Origin: Chloroflexota bacterium
Lineage (GTDB): Bacteria; Chloroflexota; Anaerolineae; B4-G1; SLSP01
Assembly: GCA_019873645.1 (NCBI GenBank)
Contig: JAIOAX010000010.1
Coordinates: 62,001-126,000, forward strand
Length of the DNA stretch: 64,000 nt
Direction of reading: 5' to 3'
How positions within the stretch are numbered: the first letter of the stretch is position 1; every line of letters starts with the position of its first letter. Below the pieces are notes generated by a model. That model saw only the letters and a program-made list of their open reading frames with translations. It did no database searches and had not been told where the DNA came from. Of this stretch, positions 53,344-63,000 are shown piece by piece. The position numbers were made by a program, and so were the translations under genes.

Positions 53344-53455
53344 GTTGACATTGTCTCCTTATGCAGTATCCTATTGATTGTAACACGGCTTGATCGCGCG
53401 ACAAACATGGCGTGCGCGTTGAATGTGTTTCAGGTTCAATGAAAGGGGAAAACGG

Positions 53456-53833
53456 ATGAGCGGGGATATGCCTGATTGGCTGTCGGCGCTGATGCCGACA
53501 GCGGATGAGGAGCCACAACCAAAAGCAGTATTGGAAGATGAGGCGCCGTTGCCCGTTGTCGGCCAGGCCGCCCGGCGTACCGCACCGCCAACACCGCCAA
53601 CGCCGGAAGCTGGCGATGCGCTGGATGATTTGCGCAGCCAGGTCGCGGTGCCGGATGCTGCGCCGCCGGCCGCGCCGAAAAAATCGCGCTCTGCGCGTTC
53701 CGCGCGTTCCGCGCGGACCTTCGGCGGCCTGTTGCCCTGGCAGGTCTTTTTCCTGTCCGTGCTTCTGTTCCTGGATGTAGCCATAATCGGGATGTTGTTC
53801 CTGGTGATGCTTGAGCGCGTTGTTCTGCCTTGA
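53456..53833 (+). CDS. Single-pass membrane protein, low-complexity cytosolic part
   Basis: 125 residues from ATG 53456 (AAGGGG upstream): an acidic, Pro/Ala-rich N-terminal region beginning SGDMPDWLSALMPTADEE, a basic RSARSARSAR stretch, then one C-terminal helix (LPWQVFFLSVLLFLDVAIIGMLFLVML). The 'PDWL' start is common in Chloroflexota membrane proteins of unknown function. Followed by a bidirectional terminator. Confidence 0.75.
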   Translation: MSGDMPDWLSALMPTADEEPQPKAVLEDEAPLPVVGQAARRTAPPTPPTPEAGDALDDLRSQVAVPDAAPPAAPKKSRSARSARSARTFGGLLPWQVFFLSVLLFLDVAIIGMLFLVMLERVVLP

Positions 53834-53870
53834 GAAGAGACGTTTGCACGTTACTGTCATCTAGGCAATC

Positions 53871-53907
53871 AAAAAAACGCGGGGTGCTCCAGACCTCGCG
53901 TTTTTTT
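53871..53907. terminator. Bidirectional terminator
   Basis: AAAAAAACGCG pairs with CGCGTTTTTTT around GGGTGCTCCAGACCT, giving T-tracts in both directions between two convergent genes. Confidence 0.92.
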
Positions 53908-53928
53908 GTGGGATGGGCAGACTAACGC

Positions 53929-55017
53929 CTAACGCGCCATAATGATTTGCGCCAGACGCTTTACCCCTAACGTCAACGCCGATTTGGGTTGCACGCTGGC
54001 CAGCACCAGCCCTTTGGCCACGGCAGGGACCTGGTTGGGATCGTAAGGAATGTCCACCGCCAGAGGAACGCGCAGGGCTTTTTGCAGCGCCTCGGCCGGG
54101 GGGCGGGGGCCGGCGGCCGGCGCATTGCGAACCAGGACCAACCGCTCCTTCCACTCATTGAGAGACTGTAGCGTGATCCGTGTCACCTGGAGCGATGGTG
54201 CATCATCGCCGGTGATGAGGATGATGCGCTGCGCCTGGCCGAGCACGGCCCGCGCCGTTTCGTCAAGCAGCGGCGGCATGTCCACAACGATGAAGCGCGC
54301 CGCTGCCTTGAGTTGTGTGAGAAGTGCTTCCAACTTGTCCTTGCCCGGCCAACTGTGCTGCGCCGGCATGAACGGCGCCAGGAGCACTTTGAAGCCGGCC
54401 GCATGTTGCTGCAACAGCGAGGCTACCGGTGTTTTGGGATTTTCCACATACTGCCCCCAATGTTGTTCCGGGCGTATGCCCAGGAAGAACGCACACTGTC
54501 CACAGGCCGGCGCCAGGTCCAGCAACAGGGTCGGCGCAATCTGTTGGAGAACACCGGCCAGGTTGATGGCGACCGTCGTAACGCCCACGCCGCCTTTCAG
54601 GCTCAAGACCGGCACAACCTGTACCTCGGCCCCCTGGGGTTTGCTGGCGCGGCGTTCTACCAGTTCATTGACGCGCTTGAGTAACGTCTCCACATCGGCC
54701 GGCTTGCTCATGTGATCATCGGCGCCGGCAGCCAGAGCGGCAGCGCGATCCACCGATTGTCCACGTGCCGTGAGGATGATAATGCCCATGTTCTGGGTGC
54801 GTTCGTCGGCGCGCAACTTTTTCACCACATCGTAGCCGCTCATGCCCGGCATCATCACGTCCACGAGCGCCACGTCCGGCATGTGCATGAAGGCCGCCTG
54901 AAGTCCTTCATGCCCATTGCTGCAAGCGATGACCTCATGGTGTCCCTGGCGCTCCAAGATCAGCTTTAACATACTCAGCATGTCAATATTGTCGTCAATG
55001 ACCAGGACGCGGGCCAT
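53929..55017 (-). CDS. Receiver plus CpaE/TadZ-like MinD-type ATPase
   Basis: 362 residues. Receiver domain at 1-120 (IDDN at 7-10, phosphoacceptor D53 in ALVDVMMP, SKP at about 104-106), then a MinD/ParA-type domain with deviant P-loop KGGVGVTT (141-148). The second lysine of KGGxGKT is replaced, as is usual in CpaE/TadZ proteins, which localise type IV/tight-adherence pilus machinery. No other tad/cpa genes are in the window, so the pilus link is by family only. Confidence 0.87.
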   Translation of the reverse strand: MARVLVIDDNIDMLSMLKLILERQGHHEVIACSNGHEGLQAAFMHMPDVALVDVMMPGMSGYDVVKKLRADERTQNMGIIILTARGQSVDRAAALAAGADDHMSKPADVETLLKRVNELVERRASKPQGAEVQVVPVLSLKGGVGVTTVAINLAGVLQQIAPTLLLDLAPACGQCAFFLGIRPEQHWGQYVENPKTPVASLLQQHAAGFKVLLAPFMPAQHSWPGKDKLEALLTQLKAAARFIVVDMPPLLDETARAVLGQAQRIILITGDDAPSLQVTRITLQSLNEWKERLVLVRNAPAAGPRPPAEALQKALRVPLAVDIPYDPNQVPAVAKGLVLASVQPKSALTLGVKRLAQIIMAR

Positions 55018-55107
55018 AGTGTGCCTCCCTCGAAAATAGTCGCTTAGTCGTTAGTCTTGTAGTCAGACCCTCATTTCCACACTCGTCGGTGTCGCTTGCT
55101 ATGCCCA

Positions 55108-55617
55108 TTAACCGGTTTTTTCGCCGAAGAAGCTGATGTGCGCGCGGTTGATGAGCGCGATGGCGCCCTGATAGTTGATGTCTGGGTTGAACGTCGAACG
55201 CACATTCACATCTACCAGCGTGATGAAAATGCCGGCCTCGGTGCTCAGATAAAGTCGCGGGTTGAAGTTTTTGTTGATCACAAACAAGGTGCCGCTGATC
55301 TCAAAGAAAGGGACGGTGAGAAAGATCGGCACCTGATAGTTACCCATACCGTAAAGCTGGTCGCGTCGCAGCCCATCCTTCTTGTCCACCGTCAGGACAA
55401 AATCCAGGGTGGATTTGTCAAACAGGGCGAGGGCGTAATAGGCGCTGATGCGGGCCGGGTCTATGATGGGGGAGAGATAGGCTTCTTCCAGCAGAAAATA
55501 GTTGGTCGTCGGATCGTAAATCTCGTCGGCCAGGAACCGTTTGGTAATGACATACGTTCCCGATACCCGATACCCCTGGGCAAAAAATTCGGCAATGATT
55601 CTGTTGGACCTTTGCAT
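55108..55617 (-). CDS. Hypothetical 169-residue protein
   Basis: Soluble protein rich in beta-strand and aromatic residues (FFAQGYRVSGTYVITKRF, YFLLEEAYLSPIID, GTLFVINKNF). No signal peptide, membrane segment or recognised motif. Starts behind AAGGAGAAGGCT. Possibly co-transcribed with the LysM gene, from which a 17-bp inverted repeat (55651-55704) separates it. Confidence 0.75.
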   Translation of the reverse strand: MQRSNRIIAEFFAQGYRVSGTYVITKRFLADEIYDPTTNYFLLEEAYLSPIIDPARISAYYALALFDKSTLDFVLTVDKKDGLRRDQLYGMGNYQVPIFLTVPFFEISGTLFVINKNFNPRLYLSTEAGIFITLVDVNVRSTFNPDINYQGAIALINRAHISFFGEKTG

Positions 55618-55650
55618 AGCCTTCTCCTTAACTTCTCCATCAGCAGATTT

Positions 55651-55704
55651 AGCAGATTAAGCAGATTTCGGCAAGTTTACAACATTCAATCTGCTTAATC
55701 CGCT
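55651..55704. repeat. 17-bp inverted repeat in spacer
   Basis: AGCAGATTAAGCAGATT (55651-55667) and its inverse at 55688-55704 with one mismatch; a 20-nt loop. Probable terminator or 3'-end structure of the LysM gene. Confidence 0.6.
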
Positions 55705-55727
55705 GAAAAAATTCCGGTGTGCGGCTC

Positions 55728-56897
55728 TCACGGGGCAGCGTTTTCCCAGGTAAACGTGCGCCGCTTGACCGTCTGACCGATCACTTTGTAGACCGGCTTG
55801 CCGCTTTCGGTGACCAGGCGAACAATGCTGACGCGCCATGAACAATTGCGATCGGCAAGGTTTGCCGGCGGGAAAAACTCTTGCGGAACGCGCCAGGCTG
55901 TTGCCTTTTGATAAACGTTGAGCGTCGTTTTCCCTTCTGTGCTTGGGACGATGAATTCAAGTTTATAGAACTCTTTGTCTTTGAGCAAGCCGATTGAGGC
56001 CCACTGTAGCACGATGACCGCATCTGCACCGGTGAACGTTGCGCCGTCCGGCGGGTAAAGCATGGGCGGAGCGGGATAGGCCAGCGACGGCGTCGGCGTG
56101 CCGGCCGCCTCGGCTTCTACAACCGGCGTGGGCGTGGGTGTCGGTGTGGGCAGCGGGATGACCAACACATGGTCTACCTTGATCGTCTCAGAATCGGCGG
56201 GGATATTGTTGGCCTTGCGGATGTCGGCCACGCTCACCCCGTATTTCTCGGCGATAGTAGACAGGGTATCCCCGGCCCGCACCGTATGCAAAACGTAAGG
56301 TGCCGCCGCAGTCTCCCCGGGGCCGGGCGTCGGCGGCGGCCCCGGCGTAGGCGTCGGCGGTGGGATGAGCAGACTGTCGCCAGCGTTGATGAAGTCGGAT
56401 TCCAGGTTGTTATAGGCTTTCAGTTCATCCACTGTGAGGCCGAATTTTGCCGCGATTTCCGACAAGGTATCCCCAGCTTGCACAGTGTAATTCTGCGGAG
56501 GCAAAGGAGTCGGTGTAGGCAACGGTGTAGGCGTGAGCGTGGGCGTTGGCGTGCGCGTGGGACTGGGCGTGATGGTCGGCGTGCGCGTCAAGGTCGGGGT
56601 GAAGGTGGGCAGTTCCGCCGGCGCGACGATCTCCCCTTGTGAAAGTTTCCAGCCCAACGCAGCCGCGCCTCCCAGAATCCCCAGCGCCACAATGACCAAC
56701 AGGACGACTTGCAGGATTCTCCAATACTGCGGCGCAGCACGAGACGCGGTAGCTTCTCCGGCAGCTTCAGACTCTTCTTCCAGCGAAGCGCCGCACATCA
56801 AACAGACCTTTGCCCCCTCGGCTACCCGGGCGCCACACACCGGGCAATAACGGGGCGGACGTTTCGGCAAGGTTTGGAGTATGTCTTCGGTTTCCAT
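55728..56897 (-). CDS. Zinc-ribbon, membrane-anchored double-LysM protein
   Basis: 389 residues from ATG 56897. N-terminal zinc ribbon CPVCG...CLMCG (about 18-38), one transmembrane helix (about 62-84), a TPTPTP-rich linker, LysM 1 (NYTVQAGDTLSEIAAKFG) and LysM 2 (HTVRAGDTLSTIAEKYG), then a C-terminal beta domain (YPPDGATFTGADAVIVLQW). LysM modules bind peptidoglycan or chitin-like glycans, so the outside part likely contacts the wall while the ribbon stays cytosolic. The upstream frame extension to 56987 has no start signal. Confidence 0.88.
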   Translation of the reverse strand: METEDILQTLPKRPPRYCPVCGARVAEGAKVCLMCGASLEEESEAAGEATASRAAPQYWRILQVVLLVIVALGILGGAAALGWKLSQGEIVAPAELPTFTPTLTRTPTITPSPTRTPTPTLTPTPLPTPTPLPPQNYTVQAGDTLSEIAAKFGLTVDELKAYNNLESDFINAGDSLLIPPPTPTPGPPPTPGPGETAAAPYVLHTVRAGDTLSTIAEKYGVSVADIRKANNIPADSETIKVDHVLVIPLPTPTPTPTPVVEAEAAGTPTPSLAYPAPPMLYPPDGATFTGADAVIVLQWASIGLLKDKEFYKLEFIVPSTEGKTTLNVYQKATAWRVPQEFFPPANLADRNCSWRVSIVRLVTESGKPVYKVIGQTVKRRTFTWENAAP

Positions 56898-56983
56898 GCT
56901 CTTATGGTTTTTATGATAACACCGATACCTGAAAGAGCAAGACCTGCCAATTGAGAACTTTTCATCTCTCAGAATGTCCCAAC

Positions 56984-57016
56984 ACAACGGGGGACAGCAT
57001 CGCCGTCCCCCGTTGT
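56984..57016 (-). terminator. Perfect 12-bp hairpin after giant surface gene
   Basis: ACAACGGGGGAC (56984-56995) pairs with 57005-57016, 9-nt loop, 18 bases past the minus-strand stop at 57034. No T-run. Confidence 0.6.
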
Positions 57017-57033
57017 ATGTGGATGTGGAGCGT

Positions 57034-60000
57034 CTATTCTTGCCTGAAGACCAGCGGCAGGAATACCGTAAACGTGGGCGCAGATGTCGCCGCGCGCGCC
57101 GTGACCGTCACCGGGCCGTGGAAGGTGCTCACGCCCTGGAGGTCAATGTCTTCCAGCTTGTAGAAGTAGGTGACGCCGGGCTGCACTTCTGTATCCAGCC
57201 ACGTGTAGACCCCGCCGATGACTTCGCCGGGGAACTGCGGCGGGATGAGGGTATCGTTCAGCAAGGTATACGGCCCCGCCGGCGTTTCGCTGCGGTAGAG
57301 GTTGAAGCCGGCGTTGTCCAGCTCCGCGGCGGTTTCCCAGGTGAGGAGGATGGCGTTGCCCTGCGGTGCGGCGGTGAAATCGGCGAGGGTGATGGCGGTG
57401 GGCCAATCTTTGCGATAGTCTTCAACTTCTCCATTGATAATAGTACCGGTCGAGTCGCCTTCCAGTAATGGAAAATCGGCGGCGCGCAGACGGATATAGA
57501 CCCGGCCGCCTGGTGAATAGTTGGCTGGAACACTGACCGGCACATTCACATTTGTAGGACTGCCGGTCACACCATTGCCGGCATAGAAGGCATCAAAGAC
57601 ACCATCCGGTAAACCACCAGTGCCGTCTCCCCAATCAATCCACAGCCCAAAATATACCGTTGTCCCCGCAGCGCTGGCGTTGACCGTGACAATGAAGTTG
57701 GCCGTGCTGCCCGGTATAACCTGGGAGGGGACACCAAGTCCATCTTCATCCAGGTTGCTGTTATCATCAAGGTTAGCAAGCTCACCGGGTTGCCCATTGG
57801 ACTCCACATCCACGATATTGCCCAGCCAGACGGCAGGTGTGCCATCAGCAGCGGTTGCCGGCACGTTGGGCGTGGCACTTTCGGGGAAGAGGATGTGCGC
57901 CGGGCCATGTCTGAACTCAGTATAGTAAACGTTCGGCAGGTCGCCCAGGTCCAGGCGGTTCGTCCAGAAGCCGCTGTCGTAGGTGATGTCGGGCTGGCCC
58001 CGGTAGAGCGGGCTGGCGATCGGACTGAGGCCATTGCTATCTTGGGCAGGATCACCGCCTTGCCCAACCGGTGAGGCGCTCATACCGGGCGGGAGCGTGA
58101 AATTGATGGTGTACGTGGGCGTCCCATTGGTAGCGTCGGCAAGATTGAAATTCTCATCCAACAACAGGTTGCCAAAACTGTACATGCCGTCGCGGTCGGT
58201 ATAGGTCACGAGCGTGGTCGTTCCGCCGTTGGGGTAGGCAATGGTCAACGTGACCTTGACGCCGCGGATGCCAGGTTCGTCGGATGCCTGGATGCCGTTG
58301 TTATTGCGGTCGAGCCAGACATAGTCGCCCAGGGCGGCCGGCGCCACATAGTAGCCAAAGTCGGCGGTGGTGTTGGTTTGCCCGCCGCTGACCGAGACGG
58401 TGTACGGGTCAACTTGGCTGTGGTTGTCCGCGCCGGGATCCGCGCCGTTGCTCTTCCAATAGCCATTGAGGACGTGGGCCTCGTCGGTCACGTTCACGCG
58501 GTAGGTGCCGTCAGGCAGGTTGATGAAGGCATAGTTGCCGTTGCTGTCGGTGGTCGTGGTGGCTACGAGGTTGCCGCTGGCGTTGTAAAGCGCCACGGTG
58601 ACGCCTGCAAAGCGCCCGTTCTCGCCGCCGGCCAGCGTGCCATCGGCATTGGTGTCGTTCCAGATGGTGCCGCCGATAGTGTTCAGAGCGGAGGATACGT
58701 AGCCAAAGTCCTGGTTGAGGTTGATGCCACCTGCACCGATGGTAACGGTTGATTGGTTATTGCCCGGAGATGGTGTGTCCGGGTCTACGGTATTGGTCAG
58801 TCCCACGCCACCGTTGGGCAGGGTAGTAGTAGCGATCCGCACCACATAGGTGCCGGCGGGCAGATTGCCGAAAAAGTACTGACCGTTCTCGTTGGTGACG
58901 GTTTCAGCGAGCAGGGTGCTGCCATCGCTGGCGTACAGCCGCACCCGCACGCCTTCCAGCCCTTCGCCGGGGTTATAGCCGTTGCTTCCGTTGCGGTCGA
59001 GGAAAATCGTGTCGCCGATCGATCCCTCGCCCGCATCGTGGCCGGGCGGCGCGTAGGCAAAGTCCTGATCCAGGTTGCCGGCCGGCGTCAGATCGGCCAC
59101 GGCGCTGATATTGGGCGTGCCGCTGCCGTCGCTGTCGTAAGCAGGCGTCAGTTCGGCCAGGACGTTGGCAGTGTCGTTGACCCACACCAGGTAGTCATCG
59201 GTGCCAACGCCATCGGTCACCGGGACGCCGGTGAAGGCATACTCGCCGTTCTGGTTGGTGAGGGTGGCGGCGATGATCGGTTCGCCCGCATCCTGGATGC
59301 CGTTGCCGTTCAGGTCACGGATGAGCACCACGCTCACGCCGGCCAGGCGCGGCTCGCCCGCATCCGGTGTGTTATTGCGGTTGGCGTCCACCCACAGCGT
59401 ATCGCCGATGGTCGCGCTGGTGCCGGCCTCCGGCTGGTAGCCAAAGTCGGCGTTGACGTACACGTCACCAGGGGCGAGCAGGATAGGCGTGGTGGTCCGA
59501 TTGTCGCAGGCGACGCAGACTGCGCCAAAGCTGTCCGGGTCGCCGGTCTGCGTATAGCCCGTGGGCGGCGTGACGCGCACCACGTAGGCGCCCACCGCCA
59601 GGTCGTCGAAGATATAGTGGCCTGCGTAATCGGTCGTCGTCGTGGCGGCGACGACGTCATCGGCGGTGCCAAAGCGGCCGTCCGGCCCGGCGGTGAGCAG
59701 TTCCACCGTGACGCCGTACAGCCCCGGCTCGCCGGGGTCTTGCCGCCCGTCGCCGTCCGCGTCAGCCCAGATGCGGTCGCCGATGGCGCCCGTGCCGGTG
59801 TTGCCCGTCACGTCGCCCGTCGCCGCCCAGTTGTAGCCAAAGTTGGCGGTGACGTGCTCCTGGCCGATGCCCACCATCACAGCGGTGGTGTGCGGCGTGG
59901 CGATGCCGTTCTCGTCGTAGGTGGGATTGGCCGCCAGGCCGGGGGCCAGCGAGTTGGGGTCTACACTGATGGTGTAGCTCCCCGCCGGGACGTTGAACAG

Positions 60001-63000
60001 GTAACGGCCCTCGCTATCGGTGACGGTGGTGCGGTTGACGGAGTTGCCGTTGATGTCCGTGCCGGTCAGCGTTACCCGCACGTTGGCGATGCCCGGTTCG
60101 CCGGCGTCCTGCACGCCGTCGCTGTTCTCGTCCAGCCAGACGCGGTCGCCGATGGCCGCCAGGCGGTTGACCGGGTCGCTGACCGAGGCCGAGCGCGGCG
60201 CGGGCTGCTGCGTGCTGACGACCGAGGCGGTGTTGTCAATGCTAAAGAGCACCGTGGGGGCGTTGACTGTGACCCGGAAAGTGATCTGCATGGACTGGCC
60301 GGGGTTGAGAGCAAAGCCGTCGCTGGCCACGACCAGGCTGGGGGGCGCGCCGTTCTGCAGGTCGGGGTTCACGCCGCCGGGGATGTTGTCTTTGGTTGCT
60401 GCGCTGAGCGTGTTGCAGGTAAAGCGCACATTGTCCACATACAAGTAGATATTGTCGGTCCCGGCAGCGGTCACATCGAACGAAACCTGCGTATTGCTGG
60501 CCATCTGGGCGCCGGTCAGGGTGAAGGAGGCGTTGCCGCTGCCCTGGTTGCTGCTGTTGTAGACGGCCAGATCTGCGCCTTGCTGGGTTCCACCGACATA
60601 GATGCGCGCCCGAACTTCTCTACCGGTTGTGTTGAGGGCATTCCGGTAATCGTAGCTGAGCGTGCCCCCCGCGCTGCAGGTGGACATATTTGCCTGGCGC
60701 CAGATGCGGCGGTTAGTGTTGGTCGGCTGGATGCGCAAGTACCAGGGACTGCCGCCGGTCCAACCGGTGTTGACAACCCGGAGGCTCCCGGCACCGACAC
60801 CATCACTTTCCCCGACTTCCGTCCAGTTTGTACCCCAGGCCGCCGAGCCAGGGCCTGCACCGCTGTAGGATTGGGTTGCAAAATCGTCGAGGTAATAGAA
60901 CGACCCGGCGAGGTAGCCCGTCGCCACCGTGCTCTGCGCCACATACGTCGTGCCGCCCGGCAGTGGGTCGGTCACGGCAATGCCGGTGTGCAGCACGGGC
61001 GTATTGTTGGCGATGACGATGGTGTACTGGATGGTATCGCCGGCGTTGACGGCGGCGTTGGCGTTCGAGGTCTTGTAAATGCTCAGGTAGGTGTTGCGGA
61101 AGCCACAATCAATCGTGTCGTTGTATTGCCCCTCGGTGACGGTCACGGCCAGCGGAGTGCCGGTATAGTCCGAGTCTTTGGTGTCGTCGCTGCCGGCGTT
61201 GGGCGTGGTCAGCTCGTAGGTGGTCGGCGTGCTGAAGGTGATGGAGAAGGTCGGTTCGGGCGTACCCACGCCGTCGAAATCCTCGTCCAGCAGCAGGTTG
61301 CCGAAGGAGTAGTAGCCGCTGGCGTCGGTGACGGTCGTCAGGATGGTGGAGCCGCCCCCGCCGGGCCAGACGATGGTCAACTGCACGGTGACGCCGGCGA
61401 GGCCCGGCTCGCCGGGGTCCTGGATGCCGTCGCGGTCGAGGTCCTCCCAGACAAAGTCGCCAATGCGCGCCGGGTCGCGGTAGTAGCCAAAGTCGGCGGT
61501 AAAGTTGTTCGCGCCCGCCAGGACGACGGTGTAATAGTCCGCCTGGCTGTTGTTGTCCGCGCCGGGTGTGGGGCCGGTGGACTTCCAGTTGCCGAGCAGC
61601 ACCTGGGCGTCGTCGGTCACGTCCACAAAGTAGCGGTCGTTGGGCAGGCCGGTGAAGGCATAGTTGCCGCTGGCGTCGGTGGTCGTCGTGCCCACCAGCA
61701 TATCCGCAGGGTCCCAAACGCCGTTGTCGTTGGAATCGGTGTAGAGCGCCACCGTCACGCCGGCATAGCGCCCGCTCTCGCTGCCTTCCAGCAGGCCGTC
61801 GGCGTCGGTGTCGTGCCAGAGCGTACCGCCGATGGTATAGCCGGAGAGGTTGCGATAGCCAAAATCCTGCGCCAGGTTGATCCCGCCGCTGGCGAGCGTC
61901 AATGTGGCGCGATGGGGGGTGCCGCCGTCGGGGTCGCTAAAGTTGGTCAGGCCGATGCCATAGTTGGGCAGCGAGTTGATGTTGATGTCCACCGTGTACG
62001 TCCCGCCCGCCAAGCCGCCGAAAAAGTACTGGCCATTTTCGTTGGTGATGGCGCGTGCGATGATCTGCCCGCTGTTGTTCAGCAGGTTGACCACCACGCC
62101 CTCCAGCCCTTCGCTGGGGGCATAGACGCCGTTGCCGTTCTGGTCGAGCCAGATGGTGTCGCCCACCAGCGCCTCGTCGGCGTCGTGGCCGGGCGGCGCG
62201 TAGGCAAAGTCCTGGTCCAGGTTCCCGCTCGGCGTCAGGTTGCTGACGACGCTGAGGTTGGGCGTACCGACGCTGTCGCTGTCGTAAACAGGCCGCAGTT
62301 CGCCCAGCACGTTGGCGGTGTCGTTGACCCACACCAGGTAATCGTCCGTGCCAACGCCATCGGCTACCGGCACGCCGGTAAAGGCATATTCACCGTTCTG
62401 GTTGGTGAGGGTGGTAGCGATGATGGGTTCGCCCGCGTCCCAGATACCGTTGCCGTTCAGGTCGCGGATCAGGGAGACGGTCACGCCGGGCAGGCTCGGC
62501 TCATCCGCATCCGGAACGTTGTCGCGGTCGGCGTCCACCCACAAGGTATCGCCGATGGTTGCCCCATAACCGCTCGTTGGCTGGTAGCCAAAGTCCGCGT
62601 TGAGATACACGTCGCCGGGCGCCAGCACAATGGGCATGGTGGTGCGGCCATCGCATACGGTGCAGCTCGCGCCGGGCTGGTCGGGGTCGCCGGTGAGCGT
62701 ATAGCCGCCCGGCGGACTGGGGATGCGCACGATGTATGCGCTGGCGGCCAGCTCGTCGAAGGCATAGTTGCCGGCGTAATCGGTCGTCGTCGTCGCGGCG
62801 ATAATGTCATCAGCGGTGCCAAAGATGCCATCTGGCCCGGCGGTGAGCAGCTCGACGGTGACGTTGTACAGGCCCGGCTCGCCGGGGTCCTGTCGCCCGT
62901 TGCCGTTCGCGTCAATCCAGACGCGGTTGCCGATCATCCCCAGACCGGTATTGGTGTTCGTTTGAGCCGGCGAGGCCCAGTTGTAGCCAAAGTCGGCGGT

